A stretch of 62,972 nucleotides of DNA from Oscillospiraceae bacterium. GTDB lineage: Bacteria > Bacillota > Clostridia > Oscillospirales > Acutalibacteraceae. Below the pieces are notes generated by a model. That model did not search any database, had not been told where the DNA came from, and saw nothing but the letters and a program-made list of their open reading frames with translations. The position numbers were made by a program, and so were the translations under genes. Location: contig SVPY01000002.1 in the NCBI GenBank assembly GCA_015065615.1, forward strand, positions 1 to 62,972, given 5' to 3'. Positions 35,688-44,684 of the stretch are shown here, piece after piece (within the stretch, counting starts at the first letter, position 1; the number at the start of each line of letters is the position of its first letter).

Positions 35688-36386
35688 ACGGCTTTAAAAA
35701 TTGCAATAACCGACGATATAAAAGAGGATATAAGCTACACAGAGGATATACTTAAGACTTGGGCGGCTGAGACTTTTACGGATATTACCGTGGAAAAATT
35801 CACAAGCGGTGAAAGCTTTCTTTTTAAATTCAGCGAGCAAAAGGATTTTGATATTTTGCTTCTTGATATTGAGATGCAGGGTATTGACGGCGTAAATTTA
35901 GCAAAAGAAATACGAAAGCATAACGGTTACGCCGAAATTATATTTATCACAGGCTACAGCGATTATATTTCCGAGGGCTATGAAGTTAACGCCCTGCATT
36001 ATTTATTAAAACCCGTTAACCCAAATAAGCTGTTTGAAGTTTTAACCAAGGCCAAAGAAAGGCTTAAGAAAAACGAAAAGCGCCTGAGCGTAACGGAAAA
36101 CGGTGAGATGTACTTAATCCCCCTTTATGAAATTAAATATATTGAAGTTATTAAAAATTACGTAACCATACACGCTAAGCGTGATTTTACAGTAAAAAAG
36201 ACTTTAAGTGAGTTTGAAAACGAGCTCGACGAGCGATTTTACCGAATGGGCAGAAGCTTTATTATAAATTTAAAAGAAATCGAAAAGGTAACAAAAACTG
36301 AAGTTTTCCTTTCAAACGGTACCTCACTTCCCCTGCCCAGAGGTCAGTACGATAATATTAACCGCGCCATAATTATGAGAGGGTGA
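35688..36386 (+). CDS. LytTR-family response regulator (proposed ACG start)
   Basis: 232 residues if translation starts at ACG 35688. The receiver domain (1-120) begins 'ALKIAITDDIKED', with phospho-acceptor region 'FDILLLDIEMQGIDGV' and 'LKPVNPNKL'. The LytTR DNA-binding domain (about 135-230) has 'YEIKYIEVIKNYVTIHA' and 'FYRMGRSFIINLKEIEKV'. A perfect SD (AAAGGAGG) lies 7 nt before ACG. The first ordinary start, GTG 35790, would delete the first beta strand and acidic pocket of the receiver, so it is rejected. The gene has six bases before the kinase gene. It likely controls the ABC exporter downstream. Confidence 0.9.
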   Translation, partial: TALKIAITDDIKEDISYTEDILKTWAAETFTDITVEKFTSGESFLFKFSEQKDFDILLLDIEMQGIDGVNLAKEIRKHNGYAEIIFITGYSDYISEGYEVNALHYLLKPVNPNKLFEVLTKAKERLKKNEKRLSVTENGEMYLIPLYEIKYIEVIKNYVTIHAKRDFTVKKTLSEFENELDERFYRMGRSFIINLKEIEKVTKTEVFLSNGTSLPLPRGQYDNINRAIIMRG

Positions 36387-36392
36387 AAACAA

Positions 36393-37097
36393 ATGTCATT
36401 TTTAAGCAGAAAAATAGATAAAAGAATTGCCCTGTATCAGGAAGAACTGATAAACACCCACTACGCCGAAGTTGATAATATGTATAAGCAGATAAGGGGC
36501 TGGCGCCACGATTATAAAAACCATATTCAGGTTATGAAAGCTCTTGCATCAAAGGGCGACCTTGAAGCTTTGAAAAATTACCTTAACGAGCTTGAAACCG
36601 ACCTTGCCACCGTTGATACGGTTATTAAAACGGGCAACGCCATGGCAGACGCTATTTTAAACAGTAAGATAAGCTTGGCTAAATCAAAGGGCGTTAAAGT
36701 TATTGCCGATGCCAATATACCCATAGCTTTAACCATTTCCGAAATTGACTTATGCGTAATTATAGGTAATCTTTTCGATAACGCCATTGAAGCTTCCCTA
36801 GGTCTTCCCGAAAGAGAGAGAGAAATCAGAGTTTATATGGATATGAAGGGAAATAAGCTTTATATTTCCTTTACTAATTTCACTTCGGGCAAAAAACTTA
36901 ATAAGATAGGTAGTATTTTTAAATCAAACAAGGGCGATGGTCACGGCTTCGGCTTACTCAGAATCGACGACATAATAGAGCGCCACTCAGGCTACATCAG
37001 CCGCAACAGCGAGGACGGCGCCTTCACCACAGAAATTTTATTACCTCAAAATTACAATTCATCCCCAAATTCAAGCAATTCGTCCCCGAAATCGTAA
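36393..37097 (+). CDS. Soluble GHKL histidine kinase (AgrC-type, no sensor domain)
   Basis: 234 residues with no membrane segment. The helix 'GWRHDYKNHIQVMKAL' carries the phospho-acceptor His39. 'VIIGNLFDNAIEAS' is the N box, and 'GHGFGLLRIDDIIERHSG' the glycine box of HATPase_c_5. AgrC/VirS-type kinases have about 200 residues of membrane sensor before this point; here it is absent, so the signal must come from the cytoplasm or a partner. It is coupled to the LytTR regulator. The last codons ('SSPNSSNSSPKS') overlap a terminator. Confidence 0.88.
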   Translation: MSFLSRKIDKRIALYQEELINTHYAEVDNMYKQIRGWRHDYKNHIQVMKALASKGDLEALKNYLNELETDLATVDTVIKTGNAMADAILNSKISLAKSKGVKVIADANIPIALTISEIDLCVIIGNLFDNAIEASLGLPEREREIRVYMDMKGNKLYISFTNFTSGKKLNKIGSIFKSNKGDGHGFGLLRIDDIIERHSGYISRNSEDGAFTTEILLPQNYNSSPNSSNSSPKS

Positions 37098-37111
37098 TCG
37101 GGGATTTTTTT
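37084..37111 (+). terminator. Terminator overlapping the kinase stop codon
   Basis: CCCCGA (37084-37089) pairs with TCGGGG (37098-37103) and seven T follow. The stop codon TAA (37095-37097) sits in the loop, so translation can affect folding. Confidence 0.75.
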
Positions 37112-37139
37112 GTGGTAGTATAATGGCGTCAGGGAAGAT

Positions 37140-37291
37140 ACCTCATCCGTGTCACCTCGCCTCACCTGAGACAGCCTTCCCCTTGAGGGGAAGGTGGCAC
37201 GAACGTAGTGAGTGACGGATGAGGTGGAAAAGTTATGTTGACGAAACACCTCATCCACCGCAAGCGGTCCCCCTTCCCCTCAAGGGGAAGG
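37140..37291. repeat. Palindromic MITE/REP-like repeat, one full and one partial unit
   Basis: Unit 1 (37140-37225) is bounded by perfect 11-bp inverted ends ACCTCATCCGT / ACGGATGAGGT and has CCTTCCCCT-tg-AGGGGAAGG in the centre (37175-37194). Unit 2 (37248-37291) repeats ACCTCATCC, has ACCGC-aa-GCGGT and the same CCTTCCCCT/AGGGGAAGG stem, but lacks the right end. No coding frame. Such elements are, from memory, common in gut Ruminococcaceae. Confidence 0.85.
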
Positions 37292-37348
37292 CAGTATAAG
37301 TGGAACTTCCCTTGCCCCAAAAACAATTCCCAAAGAAAGGACACCAAA

Positions 37349-39190
37349 ATGAAAGAAAAAGCTAAAAAACAAAAGCCTAAGTACGGCATTATAAGTAACT
37401 GCCTTTATATGGTAAAAATGGCAAAAAAGGCAGATGCCCTCAGAATTTTGTGGCATATATTTTTACTTGTCACAAGCGCGGTAATTACTAACCTTTGTAA
37501 TTTATTTATAGCGCCCGAAATACTTAAAAGAGTTGAAAATAAATCGGAGATAACTGAGCTTATTTTAACCATATTGTTTTTTACCCTGCCGCTTATTTTA
37601 TTGAGCGCCCTTGAAAGGTACGTGAATACCATCACCCTTTGGCCCAGAGTAAACACAAGGCTTGAAGTGGTTTACGCCATAAACGGTAAAATGGCAGATA
37701 CAAGTTTGCCAAACTTTGAAAGCACCGAATTTAAAGCGAAAGCCGAAAAGGCTTCTCAAGCTGTAGGCTCCAACACAGATGCAACCGAAGCTATATGGAA
37801 CGTGCTTACGGATATATTTATAAACGTCAGCTGTTTTATAATTTACCTTCTTTTATTAACAAACGTTGAGCCTTTACTTATAATCATCACCTTAATAACT
37901 TCTGTCCTTGGCTACTTTGTAAACAAAAGAATCAACCGCTGGGGTTACGACCAGCGCTTTGAAGAAGAAAAGCTTTCAAACGAACTTATGTATATTTCAC
38001 AGCGCGGTCAGGATATTCCTCTGGGTAAGGATATAAGAGTATTTTCCATGCGACCCTGGATTGAGGAAGTTTACGGGAAATCCAGAAAACTGATGGACGC
38101 CTTCGTAAGAAAGGGCGAATTCATATATCTTTTTACAAATATAATTGACGCTCTGCTTTCTTTTCTTCGAAATGGTGTTGCTTACTTCTACTTAATCACA
38201 ATGGTAATAAAGGGTAATTTACCTGCATCCGAATTCCTTTTATACTACGGTGCCATAAACGGCTTTACAAATTTCATTATAAGTATCCTTGATAAATTCA
38301 CTGCTATTTATAAGCAGAGCCTTGATATTTCAAGAATAAGAGAATTTATAGAAACGGAAGAACCCTTTAAATTTGAAGAAGGTAAAAGCGTTAATAAAAG
38401 CGACTTTGATTCTTTTGAGCTTACACTTGAAAACGTAAGCTTTAAGTACCCCGAAGCTAAAGATTACACCCTTAAAAACGTAAATTTAACTGTACATCCC
38501 GGTGAAAAACTTGCAATAGTTGGTTTAAACGGCGCAGGTAAAACAACCATAGTTAAGCTTCTTTGCGGTTTCTATGACCCCACTGAAGGTCAGGTGCTTT
38601 TAAACGGCATTGATATTAAAGAATTTAACCGCCGCGATTATTATAAGCTTATTTGCGCGGTGTTCCAGAAGTTTTCAACGCTTTCAGTTACCTTAGCTGA
38701 GAACGTAGCTCAAACAAGAAAAGGCATAAATAAAGAAAAGGTACTTGAGTGTTTGAATAAGGCAGGTTTAAGCGAAAAAATAAACAGCCTGCCAAACGGC
38801 ATTGACACCCATATAGGCAAGGAAGTATTCGAGGACGGCGTGGAGCTTTCGGGCGGCGAGCTGCAAAGGCTTATGCTGGCAAGAGCCTTATATAAGGATG
38901 CGCCCATACTTATTTTAGATGAGCCCACCGCAGCTTTGGACCCCATAGCGGAAAACGATATCTATTTAAAATATAACTCTATGACCCAAAATAAATTAAG
39001 CGTATTTATTTCCCACCGTTTGGCATCCACAAGATTCTGCGACAGAATTATATTTATTTCGGACGGCGGCATAACGGAGGAGGGCACTCACGAGAGTCTT
39101 TTGGCTAAAAATGGCAAATACGCTGAGCTTTTTGAAGTTCAGTCCCGCTATTATAAAGAAGAGAAAGGAGGTATGCTTGAAAATGGCTAA
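37349..39190 (+). CDS. ABC exporter half-transporter, first subunit
   Basis: 613 residues from the ATG at 37349 (SD AAAGG); the open frame upstream to 37235 runs through the repeat and is not used. Six membrane helices (about 35-330) precede the ATPase: Walker A 'GLNGAGKTT', signature 'LSGGELQRL', Walker B 'ILILDEPTAALDP', H-loop 'SHRLAS'. Type IV (MsbA-like) exporters of this sort move peptides, lipids or drugs. It overlaps the next subunit by 8 bp, so the two probably form a heterodimer. No peptidase C39 domain is present. Confidence 0.93.
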   Translation: MKEKAKKQKPKYGIISNCLYMVKMAKKADALRILWHIFLLVTSAVITNLCNLFIAPEILKRVENKSEITELILTILFFTLPLILLSALERYVNTITLWPRVNTRLEVVYAINGKMADTSLPNFESTEFKAKAEKASQAVGSNTDATEAIWNVLTDIFINVSCFIIYLLLLTNVEPLLIIITLITSVLGYFVNKRINRWGYDQRFEEEKLSNELMYISQRGQDIPLGKDIRVFSMRPWIEEVYGKSRKLMDAFVRKGEFIYLFTNIIDALLSFLRNGVAYFYLITMVIKGNLPASEFLLYYGAINGFTNFIISILDKFTAIYKQSLDISRIREFIETEEPFKFEEGKSVNKSDFDSFELTLENVSFKYPEAKDYTLKNVNLTVHPGEKLAIVGLNGAGKTTIVKLLCGFYDPTEGQVLLNGIDIKEFNRRDYYKLICAVFQKFSTLSVTLAENVAQTRKGINKEKVLECLNKAGLSEKINSLPNGIDTHIGKEVFEDGVELSGGELQRLMLARALYKDAPILILDEPTAALDPIAENDIYLKYNSMTQNKLSVFISHRLASTRFCDRIIFISDGGITEEGTHESLLAKNGKYAELFEVQSRYYKEEKGGMLENG

Positions 39191-41051
39191 GAAAGAAAAT
39201 AAAGTAAGCTTGAAAGAAGTTTTTATACTTAATTACAAAGGCTTTAAGATTATAAATAAATATTGCCCGGGTATGTTCCTTTCCGATTTTCTTCACGCTG
39301 CTGTCAGCTCCGTAGTACCTTACGTGGGTATTTACCTTTCTGCCCTTATAATCAACGAACTTTCAGGCAACAGAAATCAAGAAAAGCTTACGTCGCTTAT
39401 TATAATTACGCTTATCACCACTTTAGTATTAGCTATACTTCAAGGCATACTTTCAAGGTGGAGCAATTCAAAGAAAAACACATATTACTATTCATTTCTT
39501 AAAATATTCTCCGACAAAATGTTCTCAATGGATTATGAGGACTTAGACAGTCAGAAAATGCAGGATCTGAAATCACAGATAATGCAGAATAACCAGTGGA
39601 ACGCCTGGGGTTTAGGCAGAATTCGCTACTCTTTTGAGCAACTTATAAAGTCGGTTTTCGGTATTTTGAGCGCCGTAGTATTGACTATAAGTCTATTCAC
39701 AACATCAGTACCCGATTCCGCAGGCGCCTTTACCCTGCTTAATAATCCATTATTTATCCTCCTTATAATCGGTATCATTTTACTTACCACCTTCTTGGCT
39801 CCGGCTTTTAGCAATAAAGCAGATTCTTATTGGGTAAAGCTTTCGGAATACATGAAAATGGGCAACCGCTTTTTCGGATACTTCGGTTTCTTCGCAGTAG
39901 ATAACAGCGACAGAGCTTTAGATATAAGAATCTACGAACAAAATAACCTTGCCTATAGCTACATTAAAGAGAATGGCAGCTACAATAAATTTTCTTTCGG
40001 TGCTATATTTGCAAGAGGTCCGCAAGGCATATACAACGCTCTTTCAGGCGCTGTTTCAAAGCTTTCATTATTCTTTATCTATCTTTTTGTATGCTTAAAA
40101 GCCTGGGCAGGTGCCTTCGGCATTGGCAGTGTCACTCAGTACGTTGGCGCTGTTACCTCCCTTTCTGGTAATATCTCCATGCTTGTTCAGTTTATAGGCT
40201 CAATGAAAAATAATACTCCTTTTATGAGAACTGTTTTCGAGTACCTTGAGAGGGAAAATAAAATGTATCAAGGCAGCTTAACCACAGAAAAGCGTAACGA
40301 CCGCAAGTATAACGTGGAATTTAAAAACGTAAGCTTCAAGTACCCCGGCAGTGATATTTACGCATTAAAGAACGTTTCCGTTAAATTTGAAGTAGGCAAG
40401 CGTTTGGCTGTAGTAGGTATGAACGGCTCAGGCAAAACCACCTTTATTAAGCTTTTGTGCCGCCTCTATGACCCCGAGGAGGGCGAAATACTTTTAAACG
40501 GCATAAACATCAAAAAGTATAACTACGATGAATATATGAAAATTTTCTCCGTAGTTTTCCAGGACTATAAGCTTTTAGCCCGTCCACTTGCCGAAAACGT
40601 AGCCGCAAGCTGTGACTACGACGAAAATTTAGTTTATGATTCACTTAACAAGGCAGGTTTCGGTGAGAGGCTGAAAGAATTCCCCAAGGGAATTAATACC
40701 TTCCTTTACAAAAACTGGGACAAAGAGGGTGTGGAGGTTTCAGGCGGCGAAGCGCAGAAAATCGCCATAGCAAGAGCTTTATATAAGGATGCGCCCTTTA
40801 TTATTCTTGATGAACCCACAGCGGCTTTGGACCCCATTGCTGAGGCTGAAATTTACAGTAAATTCAATGAAATCGTTGGTGATAAAACTGCGATTTATAT
40901 TTCCCACCGCCTTTCTTCCTGCAAATTCTGCGATGAAATTATGGTATTCGATAACGGTAATATAATTGAAAAGGGCGGTCACGAGGAGCTTCTCGGTAAT
41001 AGAAATAAATACTACGAGCTTTGGAACGCTCAGGCACAGTATTACGTATGA
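39183..41051 (+). CDS. ABC exporter half-transporter, second subunit
   Basis: 622 residues from the ATG at 39183 (GGAGG 11 nt upstream; a TTG at 39177 has better spacing and remains possible). Six membrane helices (about 30-350), ATPase with Walker A 'GMNGSGKTT', signature 'VSGGEAQKIA', Walker B 'FIILDEPTAALDP', H-loop 'SHRLSS'. Both subunits keep the catalytic Glu, so neither site is obviously degenerate. Start lies inside the end of subunit 1. Confidence 0.93.
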   Translation: MAKKENKVSLKEVFILNYKGFKIINKYCPGMFLSDFLHAAVSSVVPYVGIYLSALIINELSGNRNQEKLTSLIIITLITTLVLAILQGILSRWSNSKKNTYYYSFLKIFSDKMFSMDYEDLDSQKMQDLKSQIMQNNQWNAWGLGRIRYSFEQLIKSVFGILSAVVLTISLFTTSVPDSAGAFTLLNNPLFILLIIGIILLTTFLAPAFSNKADSYWVKLSEYMKMGNRFFGYFGFFAVDNSDRALDIRIYEQNNLAYSYIKENGSYNKFSFGAIFARGPQGIYNALSGAVSKLSLFFIYLFVCLKAWAGAFGIGSVTQYVGAVTSLSGNISMLVQFIGSMKNNTPFMRTVFEYLERENKMYQGSLTTEKRNDRKYNVEFKNVSFKYPGSDIYALKNVSVKFEVGKRLAVVGMNGSGKTTFIKLLCRLYDPEEGEILLNGINIKKYNYDEYMKIFSVVFQDYKLLARPLAENVAASCDYDENLVYDSLNKAGFGERLKEFPKGINTFLYKNWDKEGVEVSGGEAQKIAIARALYKDAPFIILDEPTAALDPIAEAEIYSKFNEIVGDKTAIYISHRLSSCKFCDEIMVFDNGNIIEKGGHEELLGNRNKYYELWNAQAQYYV

Positions 41052-41101
41052 TTTTTCATTCTACTATCGTACACCTCTGTGACAAATTCGTAAGGAATCT
41101 A

Positions 41102-41155
41102 ACCCCTCCGTCATTTCTAACGAAATGCCACCTCCCCTTACAGGGGAGGCGAGGT
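41102..41155. repeat. Palindromic repeat upstream of the SpoU methylase
   Basis: ACCCCTCCGTCATTTC..GAAATGCCA followed by CCTCCCCT-tac-AGGGGAGG (41131-41149). The left end AACCCCTCCGTCATTT recurs at 42087. Related in style to 37140-37291 (CT-rich stem with AGGGG), but a different subfamily. Confidence 0.7.
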
Positions 41156-41231
41156 CAAACCGTGTGGCACGTATTGACTTCCGCCATTCTCCGTTTTATA
41201 ATATCCTTAATAAATTAAAAGGATTATTTTT

Positions 41232-42029
41232 ATGCTTAATATAATTGAGATAAAAGATTTTGAAGCAAAAGAGCTTGATATATACGCCCGCCTTACTGAG
41301 AATCAGCTTATAAACCGCGAAAACCCGGAGGAAGGAATGTTTATTGCCGAAAGCCCAAAGGTTATAGAAAGGGCTTTGGACGCAGGGTACGAGCCTGTTT
41401 CATTCCTTATGGAGAAAAAGCACGTGGAGGGCGAAGGTAAATATATTCTTGAAAGATGTGAAGGTGTACCTGTTTACGTAGCTGAATTTGAAGTATTAAC
41501 TAAGCTTACAGGCTTTATGCTGACTCGCGGAATGCTTTGCGCTATGAGAAGGAAAAATCTGCCCTCAGTTTCCGATATATGCAAAAACGCAAGGCGTGTG
41601 GCAGTTTTGGAGGAAGTAATGAACCCCACAAACGTAGGCGCTATTGTGCGAAGCGCCGCCGCTTTAAATATGGACGCGGTGCTTTTTACTAAAGGCTGCA
41701 GCAATCCTCTTTACAGACGCGCCATAAGAGTAAGTATGGGTACTATATTTCAGGTGCCTTTCACCTTTATTGACGATATAAAGGAGCTTAAAGCTTTAGG
41801 CTTTAAAACAGTTGCCATGGCTTTAAAAGAAGATTCTTACTCAATTCGTGATGAAAGAATTATTAAGGAAGAAAAGCTCGCTGTTATTTTAGGTACAGAA
41901 GGTGATGGCCTTAAAAATTCCACCATAGATAACGCTGATTACACCGTAATGATACCTATGTCCCACGGAGTAGACTCCTTAAACGTAGCCGCCGCCAGTG
42001 CCGTGGCATTCTTCCAGTTAGGACAGTAA
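41232..42029 (+). CDS. SpoU/TrmH-family rRNA/tRNA methyltransferase
   Basis: 265 residues. N-terminal substrate-binding domain (about 15-100) and SPOUT domain with motif 1 'EEVMNPTNVGAIVRSAAAL', motif 2 'AVILGTEGDGL' and motif 3 'IPMSHGVDSLNVAAASAVAFF'. These enzymes 2'-O-methylate ribose in tRNA or rRNA using SAM; the target is not predictable here. Gene is flanked on both sides by related palindromic repeats. Confidence 0.93.
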   Translation: MLNIIEIKDFEAKELDIYARLTENQLINRENPEEGMFIAESPKVIERALDAGYEPVSFLMEKKHVEGEGKYILERCEGVPVYVAEFEVLTKLTGFMLTRGMLCAMRRKNLPSVSDICKNARRVAVLEEVMNPTNVGAIVRSAAALNMDAVLFTKGCSNPLYRRAIRVSMGTIFQVPFTFIDDIKELKALGFKTVAMALKEDSYSIRDERIIKEEKLAVILGTEGDGLKNSTIDNADYTVMIPMSHGVDSLNVAAASAVAFFQLGQ

Positions 42030-42086
42030 CGGAGCGAGAATGTATAGCATGAATGATTAGGAAAAGATTATTGCAATTTTAATATC

Positions 42087-42190
42087 AACCCCTCCGTCAT
42101 TTTCTTTGAAAATGCCACGTAAATTCGAAAACGTCAGGATGAGAATTTTTGACAGAGGGCGGCGAGTTGCTCGTGGATGGAGTCTGTAAC
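42087..42190. repeat. Decayed palindromic repeat downstream of the SpoU methylase
   Basis: Starts AACCCCTCCGTCATTTTC, nearly identical to 41101-41117, continues 'GAAAATGCCACG', then diverges; the CCTCCCC stem is lost and 'GACAGAGGGCGGCGAG' stands near the far end. Reads as a degenerate copy. Confidence 0.55.
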
Positions 42191-42216
42191 GCAATAAATA
42201 CTAGATAATAAACAAT

Positions 42217-42246
42217 AAGGGAGCTTATCTTGATGATAGCTCCCTT
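42217..42246. terminator. Terminator between SpoU methylase and glycosidase-like gene
   Basis: AAGGGAGCT-tATC / GATA-GCTCCCTT (about 11 pairs, short loop) with TTTTG on the plus strand. It probably serves both convergent genes. Confidence 0.75.
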
Positions 42247-42258
42247 TTGTGTTTGTGT

Positions 42259-44532
42259 TTAGAATTTACCTGTAAGTGTTACAAGCTTTGCCTTGCTGTT
42301 ATAGGAGTAAAGAAGAGTTCTTGTTTCTTCGTCCCAATTCCAGGTAAGCGCTACTTCCGTGCCGTCCTCGTCAGTTGCAGAAAGCTCTGTAACAGCCTTG
42401 GGTAAACGTACTCTTGTGAAGGACTTGATTCTGTCGGCTGCCTTCATTTCGGAAGTGAAGCCGCCCTCAGTAATATCGAAATTAAATATTCTTGTAGCTG
42501 TACCGATAATTCTGAAGTCCACGTCCTCTATCTTACTAAAATCAAAGAGGATTGTGTTTTCGTCAGGCTTAACTGACTTTTCCTTTATAACCTTATACTC
42601 GTTACTGAGCATATCGGCAAATAAGCCATTAAATACCTTAGGCTCATCAGTGAAGCTTTCGTCCATAACAGAGCTGATGATATAAGGTCCGCGGTGAAGT
42701 GTAAGGTCGTTTCTGTACTCCCAATTTTCGCCCTTTTCTTTTAATACTGCTTTCACTGTCTCTCTGTAATTTTCGGATACCTTTTCAGAGAGGGAAAGCC
42801 TTGCAGGCGCAACGTTAATCACGGTAATTAAGCCTTCAGAGACTTTATAAGTACCGTCTGCAGGTGTCTTTCCTAAGCCTAAAAGCTCAAAGAGATGTTC
42901 TGCAGGGTTATTAAAGCCTGCTTTTTTCCACCACATATCAATATTGTGGTAGGGGTCGGAGCCGTCACCGATATAAATTAAATTGCCGCCCTGCATTACC
43001 CAGGAAGCTAAAGCCATATTGATGTCGGGTGCCTCGGGTTTCATATACTCGTAGCTTAAAATTAAAGTCTTATAGTCGTTTAAATAGCCTGTAAAACGCT
43101 TAATATTATCAAGCTGAACGGGGCGAACGGGCAAACCGTATTTAAGTAAAGGCAATACCATACCGTAGAAGCTTGGGAAAGCCACGCTCTGCTCAAAGTC
43201 GAAGAGAGATTCGTCGTTTTCGGCGATTATATCCATCAATTCGTCGTCACGCTGAGGCTCGTAGGTGAAGTTACTTCTGTGCTTGATTTTGGCAAGTCTT
43301 TCATCAATAGCACCCTTATCAACTATACCGTCGGGCATAGTTCTCTGATAGAGACCTGAATCCGCCATCAATACGCCTACGCCTGAGTTAACGCCCTCAA
43401 ATGCGTATTCCTCCTGATCCATATCACTTAAAAGCTGGAATACACTTGAAAGCAGAGTGGTGTAACGCTGTGTAATAAACTTGGAGTCCTCGGTTTCTAC
43501 CATTGTTTCGTCCTTCTGTTCAGGAGTCCAGTAAGGCTGAGCCATAGGTCTCTTACAATTAAGGAATCTTGTAGGCCAGGGGCAAATTTCATAATGATGT
43601 ATACCGGGGTGTAAAAGTGAAGCTATAACGGTTTTAAGGTAGTTATATTCATAGTTTTCCCAGGTGTACTTGGGACTATCCTCAATTGGGTCATGGAGGA
43701 ACCACATTCTTCTGCCTGTACCCTTAACTAATTCCTGCATAATACCGTACTCTAAAAATGCAGTTTCGAAGGTACGCTCTTTATATATGCCGTCAAATAC
43801 GTTGGGTTCACGGGAAGTACCCGTCCAAATCTGGGCGATACATCCGTCAACGGTAGGAATATCAATTAAACCTGCCTCGGGGCTAATTACCTTCCACTGA
43901 GTGTAGTTAACAAGGGAGTGTGTGGGAACGTAGAATCTTAAATCACGGTTATATTTAACCTTGGCGTATTCCTTTAAAGCTCCGCTTACTCTTGTGATAA
44001 TTCTTGCATATAAATAGGATTTAAGCTTTGATGCCTTATAGTGAGCGTCGGTACTTGTGTGAGGTGCTACCCAAGGCTCGTGGTAATAAATTTCCCACTC
44101 ACGCTTAAAGGCAGGAGAATAACCTGACCACTCGAAAAATTCAGGCTCCTCAACGTGAATAGCCTCAACGCCTGCATCAACCGCAATCTTCATTCTTTCG
44201 GTAAGGTATTCACCGAAGGAAATTGTGGGTACCATATAGGGAATTGTAGGATTGTGAAGCACGGGTTTTCCGTATCTGTCGTACTGACTTTCATCCCAAT
44301 GCTCTCTGCCGTCTACCTTACCGTCAAGATAATCCTGATATTGACCCCAGGCAATACCCGTCATAAGGTGCACTACATAGCCCTTATCCTTAAACTGCTT
44401 AATGTATTCGGGCATTTTAGGACCAATTCCGTAAACCATAACAAAGTCGTGGCCGAAATCGATTTCCGGTACGTATCCGCCGCCGTGCTGGTAACCGGTA
44501 AGCTCCTCGCTTCTATCGTGTATGTATGCCAT
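42259..44532 (-). CDS. Unclassified glycoside-hydrolase-like protein
   Basis: 757 residues from the ATG at 44532 (SD AAAGGAG); the 16 residues further upstream are not supported. No signal peptide. Residues 1-380 look like a TIM barrel: 'GVEAIHVEEPEFFEWSG' could hold a catalytic Glu, and 'LRFYVPTHSLVNY', 'GCIAQIWTGTSREP', 'GIHHYEICPWP' are well-formed strands. Residues about 490-600 resemble a GATase/trimerisation domain ('TLILSYEYMKPEAPDINMAL..VMQGGNLIYIGDGSD'), then a beta domain ends the chain. The order recalls GH42 beta-galactosidases, but the motifs are not theirs. I do not recognise the family. Confidence 0.6.
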   Translation of the reverse strand: MAYIHDRSEELTGYQHGGGYVPEIDFGHDFVMVYGIGPKMPEYIKQFKDKGYVVHLMTGIAWGQYQDYLDGKVDGREHWDESQYDRYGKPVLHNPTIPYMVPTISFGEYLTERMKIAVDAGVEAIHVEEPEFFEWSGYSPAFKREWEIYYHEPWVAPHTSTDAHYKASKLKSYLYARIITRVSGALKEYAKVKYNRDLRFYVPTHSLVNYTQWKVISPEAGLIDIPTVDGCIAQIWTGTSREPNVFDGIYKERTFETAFLEYGIMQELVKGTGRRMWFLHDPIEDSPKYTWENYEYNYLKTVIASLLHPGIHHYEICPWPTRFLNCKRPMAQPYWTPEQKDETMVETEDSKFITQRYTTLLSSVFQLLSDMDQEEYAFEGVNSGVGVLMADSGLYQRTMPDGIVDKGAIDERLAKIKHRSNFTYEPQRDDELMDIIAENDESLFDFEQSVAFPSFYGMVLPLLKYGLPVRPVQLDNIKRFTGYLNDYKTLILSYEYMKPEAPDINMALASWVMQGGNLIYIGDGSDPYHNIDMWWKKAGFNNPAEHLFELLGLGKTPADGTYKVSEGLITVINVAPARLSLSEKVSENYRETVKAVLKEKGENWEYRNDLTLHRGPYIISSVMDESFTDEPKVFNGLFADMLSNEYKVIKEKSVKPDENTILFDFSKIEDVDFRIIGTATRIFNFDITEGGFTSEMKAADRIKSFTRVRLPKAVTELSATDEDGTEVALTWNWDEETRTLLYSYNSKAKLVTLTGKF

Positions 44533-44684
44533 AATTTTCTCTCCTTTACTAAAAGTAAATTCCGATTTTTTCCGATGCAATTATTTTTAATGCAATCGGT
44601 TTTTCTGCGGACATTTTACCCCATAAGCACCCGTAAATAAATGAACTATTTTAATTTTCACATTGAACTATTTTAGAAAAATAA

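Noticed and set aside
37235-37348. Upstream extension of the first ABC exporter frame
   Set aside because: It translates the palindromic repeat; the ATG at 37349 has an SD and gives the normal start.
37349-41051. Bacteriocin exporter with peptidase domain
   Set aside because: Neither subunit has an N-terminal C39 peptidase, and no GG-leader peptide is found nearby.
42259-44532. GH42 beta-galactosidase
   Set aside because: The domain order is similar, but the N-terminal and catalytic signatures of GH42 are not visible.
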